A stretch of DNA of 64,000 nucleotides from Cyanidiococcus yangmingshanensis (taxonomy: Eukaryota; Rhodophyta; Bangiophyceae; Cyanidiales; Cyanidiaceae). Below the pieces are notes generated by a model, which was given only the letters and a program-made list of their open reading frames with translations, had not been told where the DNA came from and did no database searches. The DNA is taken from NCBI GenBank assembly GCA_013995675.1, contig VWRR01000003.1, positions 620,001 through 684,000 on the forward strand, given 5' to 3'. Below, piece after piece: positions 23,326 through 35,069 of the stretch (within the stretch, counting starts at the first letter, position 1; each line of letters opens with the position of its first letter). The position numbers and the translations under genes are program-made.

Positions 23326-25752
23326 ATGGCGGCCCGAAAGCTGCTTTTCTCTAGCGCGAAGCTTGGTATTCATATTCGCGAGAGACTCCACCTTGAAGAT
23401 GTCTACGAAGATGATCATGAGCTTCGTCTCGAGCTCTTAACGCTAAAGGACGTGCGTCGGGCAAACGAACTGCTCGCGCGGCACTATTCGCGCTACAACA
23501 ATGCCCTCGTCGCGATGGTCGAAAACGGCCGACAGTGTTCCGAGTCTCTCATAGATGTCGCACGTCTGCTGCGTGCTCGAGGGGAGATTATATCCGAGGA
23601 GGAGTTGAGTCAGGAAACTGTGGATAAGTACTTGTTCTCGCGGGAGCTGCGCGAGGTTCTGGTGACAGTTGGTCGAACGGAACGCGATGTGCACGACGCT
23701 TTCTCCGCCTTCAGCAGAGCTGTGGAGTTGAACATGATCAAACCGCGGCAGAACTTTACCAAGTCCTATTCTTATGGTGAGTTTCGCCAGAAGAAACTAC
23801 ACTACAAAGATGTGAAACGCACATTCAAAGCGCATCAGAAGAACGTGGACGAAGAGCCTGGCGCAGTGGAGCGTTTCGAACTCGCCGAAGCGAGAGCTGC
23901 CTACGAGGATGCGGAAAGCCAACTTCGACGCTATGCACTGCAACTCGAAGCTGAGAACGATGAGAGTATGCGTCAGACGATCGCGAACTTGGTCATTCAA
24001 CATCATGCCGCTCTCGCCAGGGCCCTGACCTCGCTGGAGAAGATCCTCCCGCTGTGCCGAAGACATGCAGTCGAGCGCGGTGCACCCATCAGTACCCCTG
24101 TTTTGGGCGGGTTGGTGTCACCCGCGGCTGCGAGAAGCATGCTATCAGAGTTGGGACCTCAGTCGCCACATGAAGCCGCCGAGTCCACGGCAGCTGCCTT
24201 GCTTGTGGCTCGAGTTTGGCTGCTGATGTATCAGCTCTTGAAAGCGCGAAGACAGACGACCCGTCTGAATAGCACCACTGAAACGGACGTACCTGCTTTG
24301 CGTACTTCCGCGGACTCGGACTCGTTCCAGGCAGTAACAGGTCTCCAAGGCCGAGTCACTGGTTTGGAGGACTCTCTCCGAAGGGAGCGCAATCGGGTGC
24401 TACAATTGACCATGGAGCTCAGACGCAAACAAACGCTCATTCAGCACCTGGTCGTGCTGTACTGGTTGCTCTTGGCAAAGCGAATGCGCCAAGGCGCAGG
24501 GGCCTTTTCGGATTCCACCCCTGGTCTTCGTCCTGGTGAGCGCACTGGGACATCGAGTGGCGAATCCTCCGCTGCGGTTCGTTTGCGTCGACAACTTGCT
24601 GCGCTCTGCCTCCAGGCGACGGCTTGGCATGCGCTCTATCGATACCATCGGCGTGAATCCGTTCCTAAGACGGATCTGTCACCGCTCGTAGAGAGCGATC
24701 TCATGCGAGATCTTGTTCGATGTCGCGAACAATGCAACCGGAGTTGGTGCCTGTTGCTGAGAGAGCGAGAACGTCGCCACGCTGATCGACGCCAAATGCG
24801 CTGTCGTCTGAGACTCGTCACTACGTGTATACGGATGAACCCGCTCGCACCAGGGAGCAGTCGTTATCTGTACGCTGCGCTCCACCGGATGGAATCGGAC
24901 GAGCGCTTGACACAACGGGGTCATGTGGCTGCCGCGCTGGATACGGGTTCAGTGCTCCTGCTGAATGATGAGACCGAATTAGAGTTTGATTATGTCTTTC
25001 ACGGGGCTGCATCCCAGGCTGATGTGAGCACGACGGTGGAACGATTGCTTTCCGCATCATTTCCAGCGACCGGTCAACGGTTTCTCTTCCTTGCATCGAG
25101 CCGAGAGGCGAATGCCTATACAGCGTTGGGGACAAGCACTGCCCCGGGAATCCTGCTCCGCTGGATTCAAGACTATTTCCAAGCTGGTAACTACGCCCCG
25201 CTCGCCTTTGATGGTCGCGAATACCATCGTCCAAACGCAATAAGGGCTGCTTTGGAGCGTTTCGTGGAAGCTGGCTCTTCAAAGCCAGTCGTTTTGCGGG
25301 TGATGCCCGCGTCGGCGTCTGCACCAGGGGCATCCAGGCGACTTCATTTTGAGGCGATCCTGTACGAGGCTGGACCTCGAGAAGCACTTGCCCGTATTCA
25401 ACGCTTCGCACCGTTTGCTTTCTGTATTGCAACAGTCGACGAATTCGATACGCGCACAACAGAGATCCTTCGACTAACCCAGTACATCGCTGAACAGGAA
25501 CGAATCGTAGGGCAGTACTCAGCCGGTTGGTCGGACATGGAAGCGCACTCGGTCGAGGGAACTCGTATTGCTCCTGATCATGGTGTCGTCTTTGGTCCGA
25601 TCACACCGCTTGAGATAGCCCGAGCGACGTCGTCTACTTCGGCGACACCCGCTACGGATGTGTTCGCAGTAGATGCAACAAGCATTCCTGATGACGGGGA
25701 ACACGATTTTAACGAGACGAGTTCGCTCCTGCGGAGTTATCTCTTTGGATAG
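23326..25752 (+). CDS. BAR-like coiled-coil protein with degenerate kinesin-14-like motor domain
   Basis: 808 residues, one uninterrupted frame. The N-terminal ~250 residues are long amphipathic helices (LLTLKDVRRANELLARHYSRY ... KKLHYKDVKRTFKAHQKN ... RFELAEARAAYEDAESQLRR) resembling a BAR domain, which binds curved membranes. The middle has a coiled coil (about 350-385) and Arg-rich helices. Residues about 494-720 look like a kinesin motor fold: RLRLVTTCIRMNPL at the RVRP strand, ELEFDYVFHGAASQADV at the FDxVF...Q.DVF block, PGILLRWIQDYF at the PGI(I/L)xRAxxxLF helix, and FDTRTTEILRLTQYI at the ETLSTLRYA block. The ATP site is gone: ASSREANAYTALG stands where GQTGSGKTYTMxG belongs. This recalls yeast Vik1, a kinesin-14 partner with a dead motor. 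The start is the first ATG; a GTG lies four codons upstream. The architecture is inferred by eye. Confidence 0.55.
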   Translation: MAARKLLFSSAKLGIHIRERLHLEDVYEDDHELRLELLTLKDVRRANELLARHYSRYNNALVAMVENGRQCSESLIDVARLLRARGEIISEEELSQETVDKYLFSRELREVLVTVGRTERDVHDAFSAFSRAVELNMIKPRQNFTKSYSYGEFRQKKLHYKDVKRTFKAHQKNVDEEPGAVERFELAEARAAYEDAESQLRRYALQLEAENDESMRQTIANLVIQHHAALARALTSLEKILPLCRRHAVERGAPISTPVLGGLVSPAAARSMLSELGPQSPHEAAESTAAALLVARVWLLMYQLLKARRQTTRLNSTTETDVPALRTSADSDSFQAVTGLQGRVTGLEDSLRRERNRVLQLTMELRRKQTLIQHLVVLYWLLLAKRMRQGAGAFSDSTPGLRPGERTGTSSGESSAAVRLRRQLAALCLQATAWHALYRYHRRESVPKTDLSPLVESDLMRDLVRCREQCNRSWCLLLRERERRHADRRQMRCRLRLVTTCIRMNPLAPGSSRYLYAALHRMESDERLTQRGHVAAALDTGSVLLLNDETELEFDYVFHGAASQADVSTTVERLLSASFPATGQRFLFLASSREANAYTALGTSTAPGILLRWIQDYFQAGNYAPLAFDGREYHRPNAIRAALERFVEAGSSKPVVLRVMPASASAPGASRRLHFEAILYEAGPREALARIQRFAPFAFCIATVDEFDTRTTEILRLTQYIAEQERIVGQYSAGWSDMEAHSVEGTRIAPDHGVVFGPITPLEIARATSSTSATPATDVFAVDATSIPDDGEHDFNETSSLLRSYLFG

Positions 25753-26544
25753 CTAACCGGCTGCGTCAGTGCGGATGATTCGAAACACTCTCTAACGGTA
25801 AACTACAACCGTAACACCAAGATGCATACAGATTTTTTGCATGAAATCTCGCGATCCTAGTCAGCATTCGAAGCCTGAGACGACAGCAGTGCCTCTGGAA
25901 CATGGAATAAAAGGGACTGACTGTATTGTATACCAGGCGCGGCATACAAAGTCGCCAGAGGTGATCAATCAGTCACGCGGGTCCCTGCTATATACCCGAT
26001 AGACGACCGCATGAGAAGCATTCGCGTCACGAAATGCGCTCCCCTTCGCTGTGAAGGCAAGTGGCGAGTCATATCAGAGGACATCGATGGGAAGCGTTCG
26101 TCTTCTTGCGCTGCTGGTGATTCTGCCGAACGATCCTATGCATGGCATGCTCGTCGACAATGCCACGCGGATTTCTGGTGAATAGGGTAGCGTTCAAGGT
26201 CAATCTTCGCGTCGTTGCCTACTTGAGAACCAGCTAGTGGCCAACAATGACTCAGCTGATATGACGCGTACCATGAGTCAAGACACATAAATTTGAATGC
26301 AGGCGAAAAAACGCGTCTATATGAACCTCTGTTTCGGAAATTGAATCCTAGCAAGCATCTTGGATGTGATCTCTTCTGCGGCCCGGGTGATATTCTCTAG
26401 AGCCTGAACAAGCGATAGGTACATCTACAGTAACGATCCGTATTCGGTACACGACAGCACATCCAGGCTTTAGCCTTTGGGTTCCGTGCGGATGAAGAGA
26501 GGCCCAACCACCATAGTGCATCTCATTCTTGCAGTTTACAGGGC
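25753..26544. other. Convergent intergenic region
   Basis: Between two genes that end toward each other. No coding or RNA feature seen. Confidence 0.5.
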
Positions 26545-27930
26545 CTACAGGCCCAGCAGTGAAGAGGACCAAGGAAGCAGTCGAAGAAAGCGCGGTAAAA
26601 GAGGCAAGCACGCCAAAGAAATGAACGTTGCTGTCGCATAACCACAGACACCGATGAGAATGGCTGGAACAACGAGCTGCTCCCAGCCTTTCGAGACCGC
26701 CATGCCTGCAGCGGTGCTGGGACCACCGATGTTGGCATTGGAAGCCAGCATGAGATCATTTCGAGACATCCCCAACCAGCCCCCAAGCCATATGACCACA
26801 AGAAGATGGACAATAACTTGAATTGCACTGAGCAGAAGCAAGAGTGGAGCAGTGCGAATCACTGCTGTAATCGAACCGAGCGCTCCCGTCACAGCGAAGA
26901 AAATCTGCATCATAAACATACCAAGGATCGTGCCTGGAGTCTGGAGCGGTTGAAACTGTTTTGGAAAGATTGTCGCCAGGAGCACGATCATCAGCGTTAA
27001 AAGCGGCAGCACAAACGATTCCAAATGCAGCCAACGAGCAATGTTGTACGTGAGGAAGCAGAGCCCGAATGATACCGACAGGGCGAGAGAGAGCGCACCA
27101 AGGTCCGCCTCTCTTTTGCCTTTTCGACTCGAACCAGCAGAGTCCGCTGGAGACGCCACCGCTGCGCTAGACAGGGCAAAGATCACTGGAAAGTAGATAG
27201 CCAGGACAATATTGTCTGCAGCGAGCAGTGCAGCTACAATGCCCGGTGAGAGCTGCGTTGCTTCAGCCACCGCCACCAGGTTTACCGAGCCACCGATGTG
27301 ACGAGCGTTCAAGGCCACTGCTGCTCGATAAAAGTTGTCTGCTCCGATCGCTCCGGGAGGCACCAGTGCACAGGCTACAAAAGTCCCCATGAGCGTCGCC
27401 AGTGCCCCAACCCAGAACGCGTTCAAGAGACGTCCGGTCTCTCGGAAGACTCGGCGCATGTCGGCATTGAAGAGAAGCAACGGGATCGCTAGCGGCACAA
27501 TCACCTTGCTCACAGTTTGATACGCTGGTGCAGAGACCGGCAAAATACCTAGATTGACAAGCAAAAGTCCCATGATTGAGGATAAGAGCGGAGCAGACAG
27601 CGTTGCCCCAATGCGAGTTCGTTCGAACCAAACACCGACCGTCGCTGAGCCGATCAATAGCGACCAAACACCCCAAAAATCATTCGGTTTCACGAGTGAG
27701 CTTTGCAAGCCAATTGCTCCCGAAACCCTCGATCGATACCTGTACGCCCTATGAGGATGGTCACAGGGGCCTGCGACTCGTTGACGGCGAAGTATAAACG
27801 CTTTCTTTCCGCTGCCACGAGATCTCGTTGGTCGCGGGCGATACTCGTCGCTGCTCAGTATAAACACCTTTCTCTGATCCAAAGCTATCGGTAAAATGAA
27901 TGCCTCTGGCGAGAAACGATTGCACTGCAT
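26545..27930 (-). CDS. DUF819 family multi-pass membrane protein
   Basis: About 461 residues with roughly ten to eleven hydrophobic segments from residue 95 on. Family marks are VPLAIPLLLFNADMRR, the segment ALNARHIGGSVNLVAVAEAT, DNIVLAIYFPVIF, and near the C-terminus LMLASNANIGGPSTAAGMA. DUF819 (YjcL-type) proteins occur in bacteria and in plant plastids; transport is presumed and the substrate unknown. The first ~90 residues are basic and poor in acids, consistent with a plastid transit peptide. Start set at the first ATG (27930). Confidence 0.8.
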   Translation of the reverse strand: MQCNRFSPEAFILPIALDQRKVFILSSDEYRPRPTRSRGSGKKAFILRRQRVAGPCDHPHRAYRYRSRVSGAIGLQSSLVKPNDFWGVWSLLIGSATVGVWFERTRIGATLSAPLLSSIMGLLLVNLGILPVSAPAYQTVSKVIVPLAIPLLLFNADMRRVFRETGRLLNAFWVGALATLMGTFVACALVPPGAIGADNFYRAAVALNARHIGGSVNLVAVAEATQLSPGIVAALLAADNIVLAIYFPVIFALSSAAVASPADSAGSSRKGKREADLGALSLALSVSFGLCFLTYNIARWLHLESFVLPLLTLMIVLLATIFPKQFQPLQTPGTILGMFMMQIFFAVTGALGSITAVIRTAPLLLLLSAIQVIVHLLVVIWLGGWLGMSRNDLMLASNANIGGPSTAAGMAVSKGWEQLVVPAILIGVCGYATATFISLACLPLLPRFLRLLPWSSSLLGL

Positions 27931-28426
27931 GTTCAAGTTGCCGATCAGTGTCTGAGCGCTGTTCCTAGCACGAGGTGGTTGTCGGCATCAGCGCCCTCGT
28001 GTTAGAACGCCAAACCGATGTTTATTTGAACGGAAGTTCCGTGTTTGCGGCTCGGTCACAACACCATAAAATGGCTCACAAACGGAGTTCACAATAAGGC
28101 CAGGCTGATTTTTATAGAGCCCAGAGTTGTACGTGGAGTCGATTGAAAGAAAAGGAGTGCAACGATAGAGGAAAGCGTGGTGTAGCAGGTGCCGGAACGT
28201 CGTCGGTAAAGACCCACAACGTATCCTAACTCGGTTCTTTCGTCCTCAATGAATCAGTCGTCTTTACGAGACTACCTACTTTCGCCGACGACAGGCAAGT
28301 GTACATTTATTTCCGTTACAGGGACGAATCGATCAAATCAGATTTTTTTGCTATCGCAGGACGGGTCTAGCCGTTTCGGAGATCCGGAGCGAGCACGACC
28401 GAGGCAGGAGAGCGTCTGCTTGCCGC
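27931..28426. other. Short intergenic region
   Basis: Between two minus-strand genes. Nothing recognised; it should include the DUF819 promoter and the REV3 3' end signals. Confidence 0.45.
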
Positions 28427-31400
28427 TCACTTGTCGTGCTGGAGTTGCTGTAGCGCTTGAACGTAGGTAACCAGGCTTGTAGTGACCTTGTCTCTCTCTA
28501 CGAGCAGTGAGCACTCGATCTGTTCACATGGCGGATACCAGGGAAGTGAGTCTGTCGAGGGCTCGAGGAACTCAACACCCCTAGGTGCGTCCAAACCTTC
28601 GCCAATGCAACGATGACACAATTCCTGTAGGCGAAAGCGTCGTTGTTGGGCTCCATGTAGCTTGCATTGAATCACCAGGAGGCTGTCGGTGTCGGCAGAG
28701 CGGCATGCGCTACAGAGCCACGTCTGCGACCGACATGACCGCCCACAGACAATGCACTTACCAGGCAGGAAGTGCTCTATTCGGCTACGTGGATGGCGAG
28801 CTCTTTGGCCAACAGCTGCATAAGATGCTCGATCGCGTATGCGAGGTAAATGATAGAACCAGGCAGAGACGTCTACCCCCATGAGTGCAAAACAGCGATC
28901 CAAAGCTGGTAGAATCTGTTTTCGAACATAGTACAAGGCATTGAGACGTCCTCGGCCCTGTCGTCGCCGATTCAGATAGTCCTGTGGATGAATGACCAGT
29001 TCACGTAAAGCGCTGCCCGGTTCGCCGTAGACCACGACATAGGGGACTCGTTCCCGGTACGCAGGCACCGCTTCAGGGTCGTTCTGGATCTGCTGCAGAG
29101 CGACCAGTGCAGCAGGTGGCTCATGTCCCGGCCTGTAGCGTCCAAGTTGCACCTCTTTGAAGAAGATTGCATCCCGAAAAGCAAAACGCCCCTGCATGAC
29201 GCGCTGCAGTTGCCGTTGTACATAGCGTTTGATCGGTGATAGGTCATTGTTGCCGGTGAAGAGCAACCGTAGTGCTCGTTCGAGGATCTTCTGTACGAGG
29301 CCGCACGAGTCTCGGCGAACTGTCTCGATTCCCTTGGCATCCAGGATACCTACGCGCTGGGTCTCCGACTCAAATGCCCAGCCGACATACCGCTTCTTTG
29401 CCAGGAGCAAGGAACGACTGTAGACCTTCTCCAGTTTCAGTCGCACTGGATCTGGAAAGAGCGCTGTACATTGTTCGGCCATAGCGCGTCCGAGCTGAAA
29501 AGCCTGCTCACGAGACACTGCCGGTAGATGAACAAAGATCGAGTCGGTATCTCCGTAGACGACTCGAGCACCGTGAGAAGCACCCCAGGTCGCCTCGACA
29601 TACGCCACAATCTGTTCCATGGCCTGTCGACCAGCGCTGACAATAGCGTCTGCGATCTCTGCACAGGGCATCCGACCAGAAAAAGACGCTGAAGTGTACC
29701 CGTACGTTACATTGGCAATGTACTTCATGGCAAATTGACGTGAGTTCAGCATTCGATAGATCGCCTGCAGACGGAGGCGTTCATGATCTGGGCACTGAGG
29801 TGCTTTGCGTTCGCTCTCGATGGCCTCCATTCCGCGTTTGAGCATCATTCGAGTCTCAAGAATCTCTCGCAACATCCTGGGCAAGATACCTTGACGGACA
29901 CGCGGCTTGACGAACACCGTCTGATTCGGAAGAATGCTCAAGAGTTCATCCACTGGGATGGATGATGCATCCGACCCCAAAGCGCCTGCTGCTGCTTCGA
30001 TAACGCCTTGCCAGTCCGGTTGATATTGCTTCATGACGCCAAGCATCCGGCCCGTACCGGCGCCGAACGCGCGCCAGTCGCGCTCGCTTTCGACGAGAAC
30101 TCGGCCCAGACAGGTCGAGAAACAAACGTTATGGGCAATAATCATAGATGGATACAGGGATTGAAAGTCCAGCACGAGCACGGGATCGCTGTAGTAGCGT
30201 GCTTCCGGCTCCATCACAAGCGGAATGAATGCAGTCGCCCGTTGCCAACGCACCTGCTCTGCAGTTGGAGACACCAACACATACTTGTGCGCATGCGCCA
30301 AACGGGCCATCAGGCTTTCAACGCGATATTGACTACCCCGCAACAGGACCGATAAAAAGTCGATGCCGTAGCTGGTTGCCATTTCCGCGGTGCGTCCAAC
30401 GACATCCAACGCTTCGAGGAGATCCAGCGTCCACACTGCTCGTTGCAGGAGGTGTTCAAGGACTCGGCGACAAGCGGCTATGGAGCCGTTGGCGAACCAG
30501 TCTCGTTGCGTCGACCAGGGGAGCTGTGGCATTCGTCTTCCGAGAATCTCCTCGACCACATGGTGAAACGTATACGCGTGCAGTTTGACTTCAGACTGCA
30601 TGATGCGCCAAACGTCAAGAACGTAGCGTCCAAGAAGTCGAATGCCACCCGATGCGGTATGTAGCTCCCATGAAGGAAGCGAGATGCTCAATTTCTGTCT
30701 CGTCTGCTCGTCGTAGGAGCTGGACGCGATCCGCGAGAGACCCACTGCGAGCGCGTTCTGCAGAACTGCTGCGCGTTGAAGGAGGTACGCAACGCCGCCC
30801 TGTCGCAAGGAGTACGAAACGAGAATATCCGGATCGAACGTTCGAACAAGCATTGCGAGCTCGTTCAAGAGAGCCTCTTCTGATGCCACCGACACAACCC
30901 TAGTGGGGGCAACCATGAACCCAATTTCAGGGATCGTTCTTGGCTCACGCACCAGCATCAGTGAGTTGTCTGTCGCTCGCTGGCGTAGCGATGCGTTCAC
31001 CAGGAGCATATGCTGTGACTGGTGGGCGCCGTCTCGAAAGGACAGCGCAATGGCAGCCAATGGATCCTGGAAAGGATCCGGGCGCTGCTCCCTTCGCGTT
31101 ATCGAGAACGACTCGATAGCCAAAACTCGAACACTCTCCGTTGCAGAGCCATGCAAGCCAACAGGTTGCAGCGGGGTGAGTTCCGCGCCAGTGCCCGTTG
31201 AATCTCGTCCGCTGGAAATCTGTGACGGGTCAAGGACATCCGAATAACGCCCTTTTTTCTCCAGTCTTGGCGTCATGATGGACATGCCACCTGCGTTTCG
31301 CGAACGAGCAGCGTGTGGTACATCACCCCAAAACTCTGATGGCTCGTCATAGCGTGGCGATGCGGGTCGAAATCCTCGTTCATCTTCATCCAACTCGGCG

Positions 31401-34352
31401 GCGTCAGCTAGCGAGTCCGTTGTCGTCTCGCCGCTGAGCGTACGTGGTCTCTGACCTGCATTCACCATCACTGGCAATGACTCCATGGTGCTTGTCCTCA
31501 GCGGACGAGAAACATTCGGGTTATCCGCAATCGAGACGAAGCTAGAGTCATAGTCATCGGCGCAGATCCCCTCTGCTGGCGCTGGGGCATGCTGTGTGTT
31601 CGTCAATGCTATTATCGTTGTATTGGCATCCGCTGAAGCGGATAGCGTCGGAGGATCGGTTGTCCTTGTTCCATTCTTTTCGGCAACGAGAACAGAGGCG
31701 TGCTCAAAAGTAGCAATTGATGACTTGCCATGAACATCATTGATGGCTCTGTCAGTTGAAAACGCGGTGGGATCGGTTGTCCTTGTTCCATTCTTTTCGG
31801 CAACGAGAACAGAGGCGTGCTCAAGTGAGGTCATCGATGACATTTCAGCTGCATTTGCGTTCGTCGCGGCCTTGTTGTTCAGAGAGATGTTTCTAGACAT
31901 GGCTCGAATGTCCGTAGATGATTCCAGTGTCAGGTTCTTTCCATAGTCAACCGTCTCAGATTCGCTCGACACAATCAGAGACGCATTTCTACAAGAGTGA
32001 TCCCTGGGTCGATCGCGACTGAGTATTTCGAGTCCGTCTCGAACGATCTGATTCTTACAGAATGTATCCAGCGTCCCGCTTGAGATAGGACTTGGTTTGG
32101 AGATGCTGGTTGGTGCCTCTTCCAACAAGACCGTGGCAGACGCTAGTGCAACCGCTTCGTCCGTCCTGTTCATCTCCGGTGGACGCACTGTCGATAAAGA
32201 GTCGCGTTTTTCCATTTCGTCCGACACGCGTAGAGGTTGATTGGTTGTAACGTCCTCCGGCCCTTCAGAATGCCCTTTCTGAGGGATCCCATCGGACGCC
32301 TCCAAAGTGACAAGTGTACGCACCTCTCGGCCATAGCTATCGACATGGATCTCAACCACCTTGCGAGTTTTTGAATGAGAACCGCAACGATACAGCATCC
32401 GCCAGGCTCGTTCCAGGTTTTGGGGAAGCGGTGGCAACGCCATCGGTGTTAGCCAGCCATCGTTGCTCGACATTGTCTGGTTCAAGACTGCGCGGTTTGC
32501 GGCCTTCCAGAAGAACTGCCAACGAGGCACTGCCGGTACAAATCGAGGACCATTCCGTTCGGACTGAAGCACTTGGTCCTCCTTGTCACTGTAAAATGGT
32601 GATGGATGATGCACTCGCCAGCCAGGATCGGCACAACAGGGCGGTCTCGAGTCTGGCATGAGAAACCAACTCGTTGATCGAGGAACGTCCGGCTTGAGCT
32701 GAAAGGAAGGTATGCGCATCTCGTGCCGTTGGGTTGCTCCCGGGCGACAAGCAGTGACGTTCGGGGTCGCGACGCCTTGGTTAGGATGTTGCGTGGTCGA
32801 TAACTCAGGGCGAGGCGTTACGACTTCGCTCTGCAGAGGTTTCGGCTCGTCATCCGCTGCTTCATCGGGCGCCAATGAACAGTCCATGATATCCGCATAT
32901 TCTCTTTGAGTAGCTTCCTCGTCTACTGCATCCGCTCCATCGTCATCGAGACGTTCATCCAATGGGTACGCGGGAGGCTCCAAGGCGAGCGCTGGCTTGT
33001 CTTTCATGCGCTCCATTTGCTCCCGATAGTTGCACTCCAACCAGTTCCAGAGAACGTCATCATCGAGGCATAGATCTGAGCGAGAGCTGCTTGAAGGAAG
33101 CGCTTCCGATACACTGCCAAACAGTGCCGCCAGCGCTGCTGACAGATCACCGGACTGCCTCGAGGCTGCTCGCTGTTGTGCATCTGTACCTGGCATTGCC
33201 CTCATTGGCTCTCGGTTGTTCGGTTTATCGCGAAGAGCACACCAAAGCACCTCTCGTAGACGTTCTTCTACGCCCTCGTCCATACGATTGGGCATTCTCT
33301 GTAGCTGGCAATGCGCAATGGGCACCCACATCTGCCGCAACGATGGGAGCGCTCTTCTTCTGCGTTCGCTCTCCCAGATGAGTCGAAGCGATGGTACCTG
33401 CCTCTCCATGTCCGAATCCATCACCTCGGATATGGAATCCTGCATCCGTATGGTTTGTGTCCAGCGGATGCAGATCTGTAGGAAGCCAGGCATCGATCTC
33501 TAAAGCGCAGTCGGTTTGCCTCAAGACGCTCATGCTCCAGATATTTGTCGATGGGACATTGCCTCGATGCAGAGGGACAGCTCTCAACGAGCTAGGTCCC
33601 GTGGATTGCAGACATTCTCTGCTGGGCATTTCGGGTAGAGGTAGACGAAACTGACCATTTCTGAGTCCAATGTAGCCGAATCCAGCAAGACCGTGGTCCA
33701 TCATGACCTGAAGCAGGTAAGGCAAGTGTGCCTCGTACGGCTGCAAGTGATCTGCTTGGTCTGTGGCGATCGTGGTGCTCTCGAGACCAGCAAGTTTGCC
33801 GTCCACAAGGGCTCGTACAATACGCGCTCCATGAGCGGGATGAAAGTACCGTATTCGCGCGAAACGTTTTGCTCTCGAATGGAAACCGTACATACATCGA
33901 CGCCATTCAATCGTAATGTCAAATATGAAACGACCAGGACCAATCGTTGCGAGTACTCTATCCTCATCATTGGTTGGGAACTCACCTACAGCATACGCAC
34001 TCGTTCTGTAGACGAGCTCTGGGGAAGCTTCCGCCCGAGTCTGCTCTAGCGCACACTCCAGAGCGACTCGGAGGTGCTGCGCCCATCCTTGTTCCGCTTC
34101 GGCTGTGTTTTTCAGCGTTTCGGGACAGGGCACGTAAACATACGGAAAAGCATTATGGAGATGGATGCAGGCTGTCTGACCGGCAGGTGTTCGACCGATA
34201 ATCCGGACGACAGGAAGCGACTTGCGAAGCTGCGCGGGCGTGAAGTGACCAAGCCACTTTGGATCTACCGATAACTGCTCCGGTTGCCATGAATAGTAAT
34301 CAATGTGAATGATTTTTGCATAAAGCAGTACATCTGGATCCATAGACTCCAT
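28427..34352 (-). CDS. REV3: DNA polymerase zeta catalytic subunit REV3
   Basis: Family B translesion polymerase that extends mismatched or damaged primer ends in the nucleus with REV7. The N-terminus at ATG 34352 has the REV3 signature: HIDYYSWQPEQL, PVVRIIGRTPAGQTACIHLH, FPYVYVPC. The polymerase core is in order: DFQSLYPSMIIAHNVC (near 30160), KYIANVTYGYTSASFSGRMP, VVYGDTDSIFVHLP (near 29545), KKRYVGW. Two C-terminal Cys clusters follow: CIVCG...CSAC (near 28745, zinc type) and CHRC...C...C (28500-28600, the iron-sulfur CysB site that binds accessory subunits). A one-base break near 33450 separates the first ~310 residues from the rest, yet the text resumes in the REV3 linker. Total about 1975 residues, shorter than human (3130), longer than yeast (1504). 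The long Ser/Thr-rich linker holds a 39-residue tandem repeat. Confidence 0.95.
31653..31824. repeat. In-frame tandem repeat inside REV3 linker (two 55-bp copies, period 117)
   Basis: Copies at 31653-31707 and 31770-31824 are essentially identical and 117 bases apart, which is 39 codons. They encode EHASVLVAEKNGTRTTDP twice in the disordered part of REV3. The near-perfect DNA identity points to a recent duplication or to active homogenisation. Confidence 0.85.
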
Positions 34353-35069
34353 ATCGAGTTCATGGCTGGCTCATCACGGCTCTGATTCACCAGGTACTGG
34401 CAGGGAAGCGTTCATGGAGCAAGCCCGTCAAGTCGCTCTCCGAGTCGAAGCCTTTCGGCGACACCGTCTTCAGTGGCGCGCGCTCCCTCTATACGTAAAC
34501 GAACCCGAAGAGACAACGTCGAAAGCGCAGCTATCAAACGTTTATCAGTCCCGTTGAACGCGTTCAGGTTCTGAAACCGCTTTGGTTGTGTTGCAAACAA
34601 GTGACTACTCGGTTGACGGAGATAGTACGCGTTCGCGTGAGTGGGGTTTCGCGTTCGTTGCAAGTTCCGGACGGCTCCAAACAAGCGTGCGTTCCTGCAT
34701 TCCTTGGAATCAACCACAGCTTATGAAAAGATATGCCAGAAGGTGCTGCTTTGCTTTTGAACGAGGCATGCGGCGACCATTGAGTCGCTATGATTGTAGG
34801 AAGGTCCAGTCTAGTGATACACAGACCAGACAGGTGCGCTATCTCGTTCTTGTCGTCGTCAGTAAAGGCGCGGACTTGGAGCATCGCAGGAGATTTCGAG
34901 GGCTATTATTCTCTGGAATCTCGCTGATGAAGCTCTTTTTACGCGACTTTTCGGAACTGCAGTTGGTGAATCCTGGTGTCGGTTCGAGTGCTCGAGGGGC
35001 CTCCTCGCATCGAGATCGATCGAGATACGCGAGAAGAAGACCCAAGTCACGGTCTAGACATCGCCTTTT
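34353..35069. other. Possible broken small gene on plus strand
   Basis: An ATG at 34414 opens 47 natural-looking residues (MEQARQVALRVEAFRRHRLQ, PLYVNEPEETTSKAQLSNVY). The adjacent frame continues with VERVQVLKPLWLCCKQVTTR, LQVPDGSKQACVPAFLGINH and AYEKICQKVLLCF, interrupted by frame changes as elsewhere here. A minus-strand ATG frame (34564-34884) competes. I recognise no family. Divergent from REV3 by about 60 bases. Confidence 0.3.

Noticed and set aside
24821-25459. 212-codon minus-strand open frame
   Set aside because: Antisense shadow of the intact BAR/pseudo-kinesin frame; no motif of its own.
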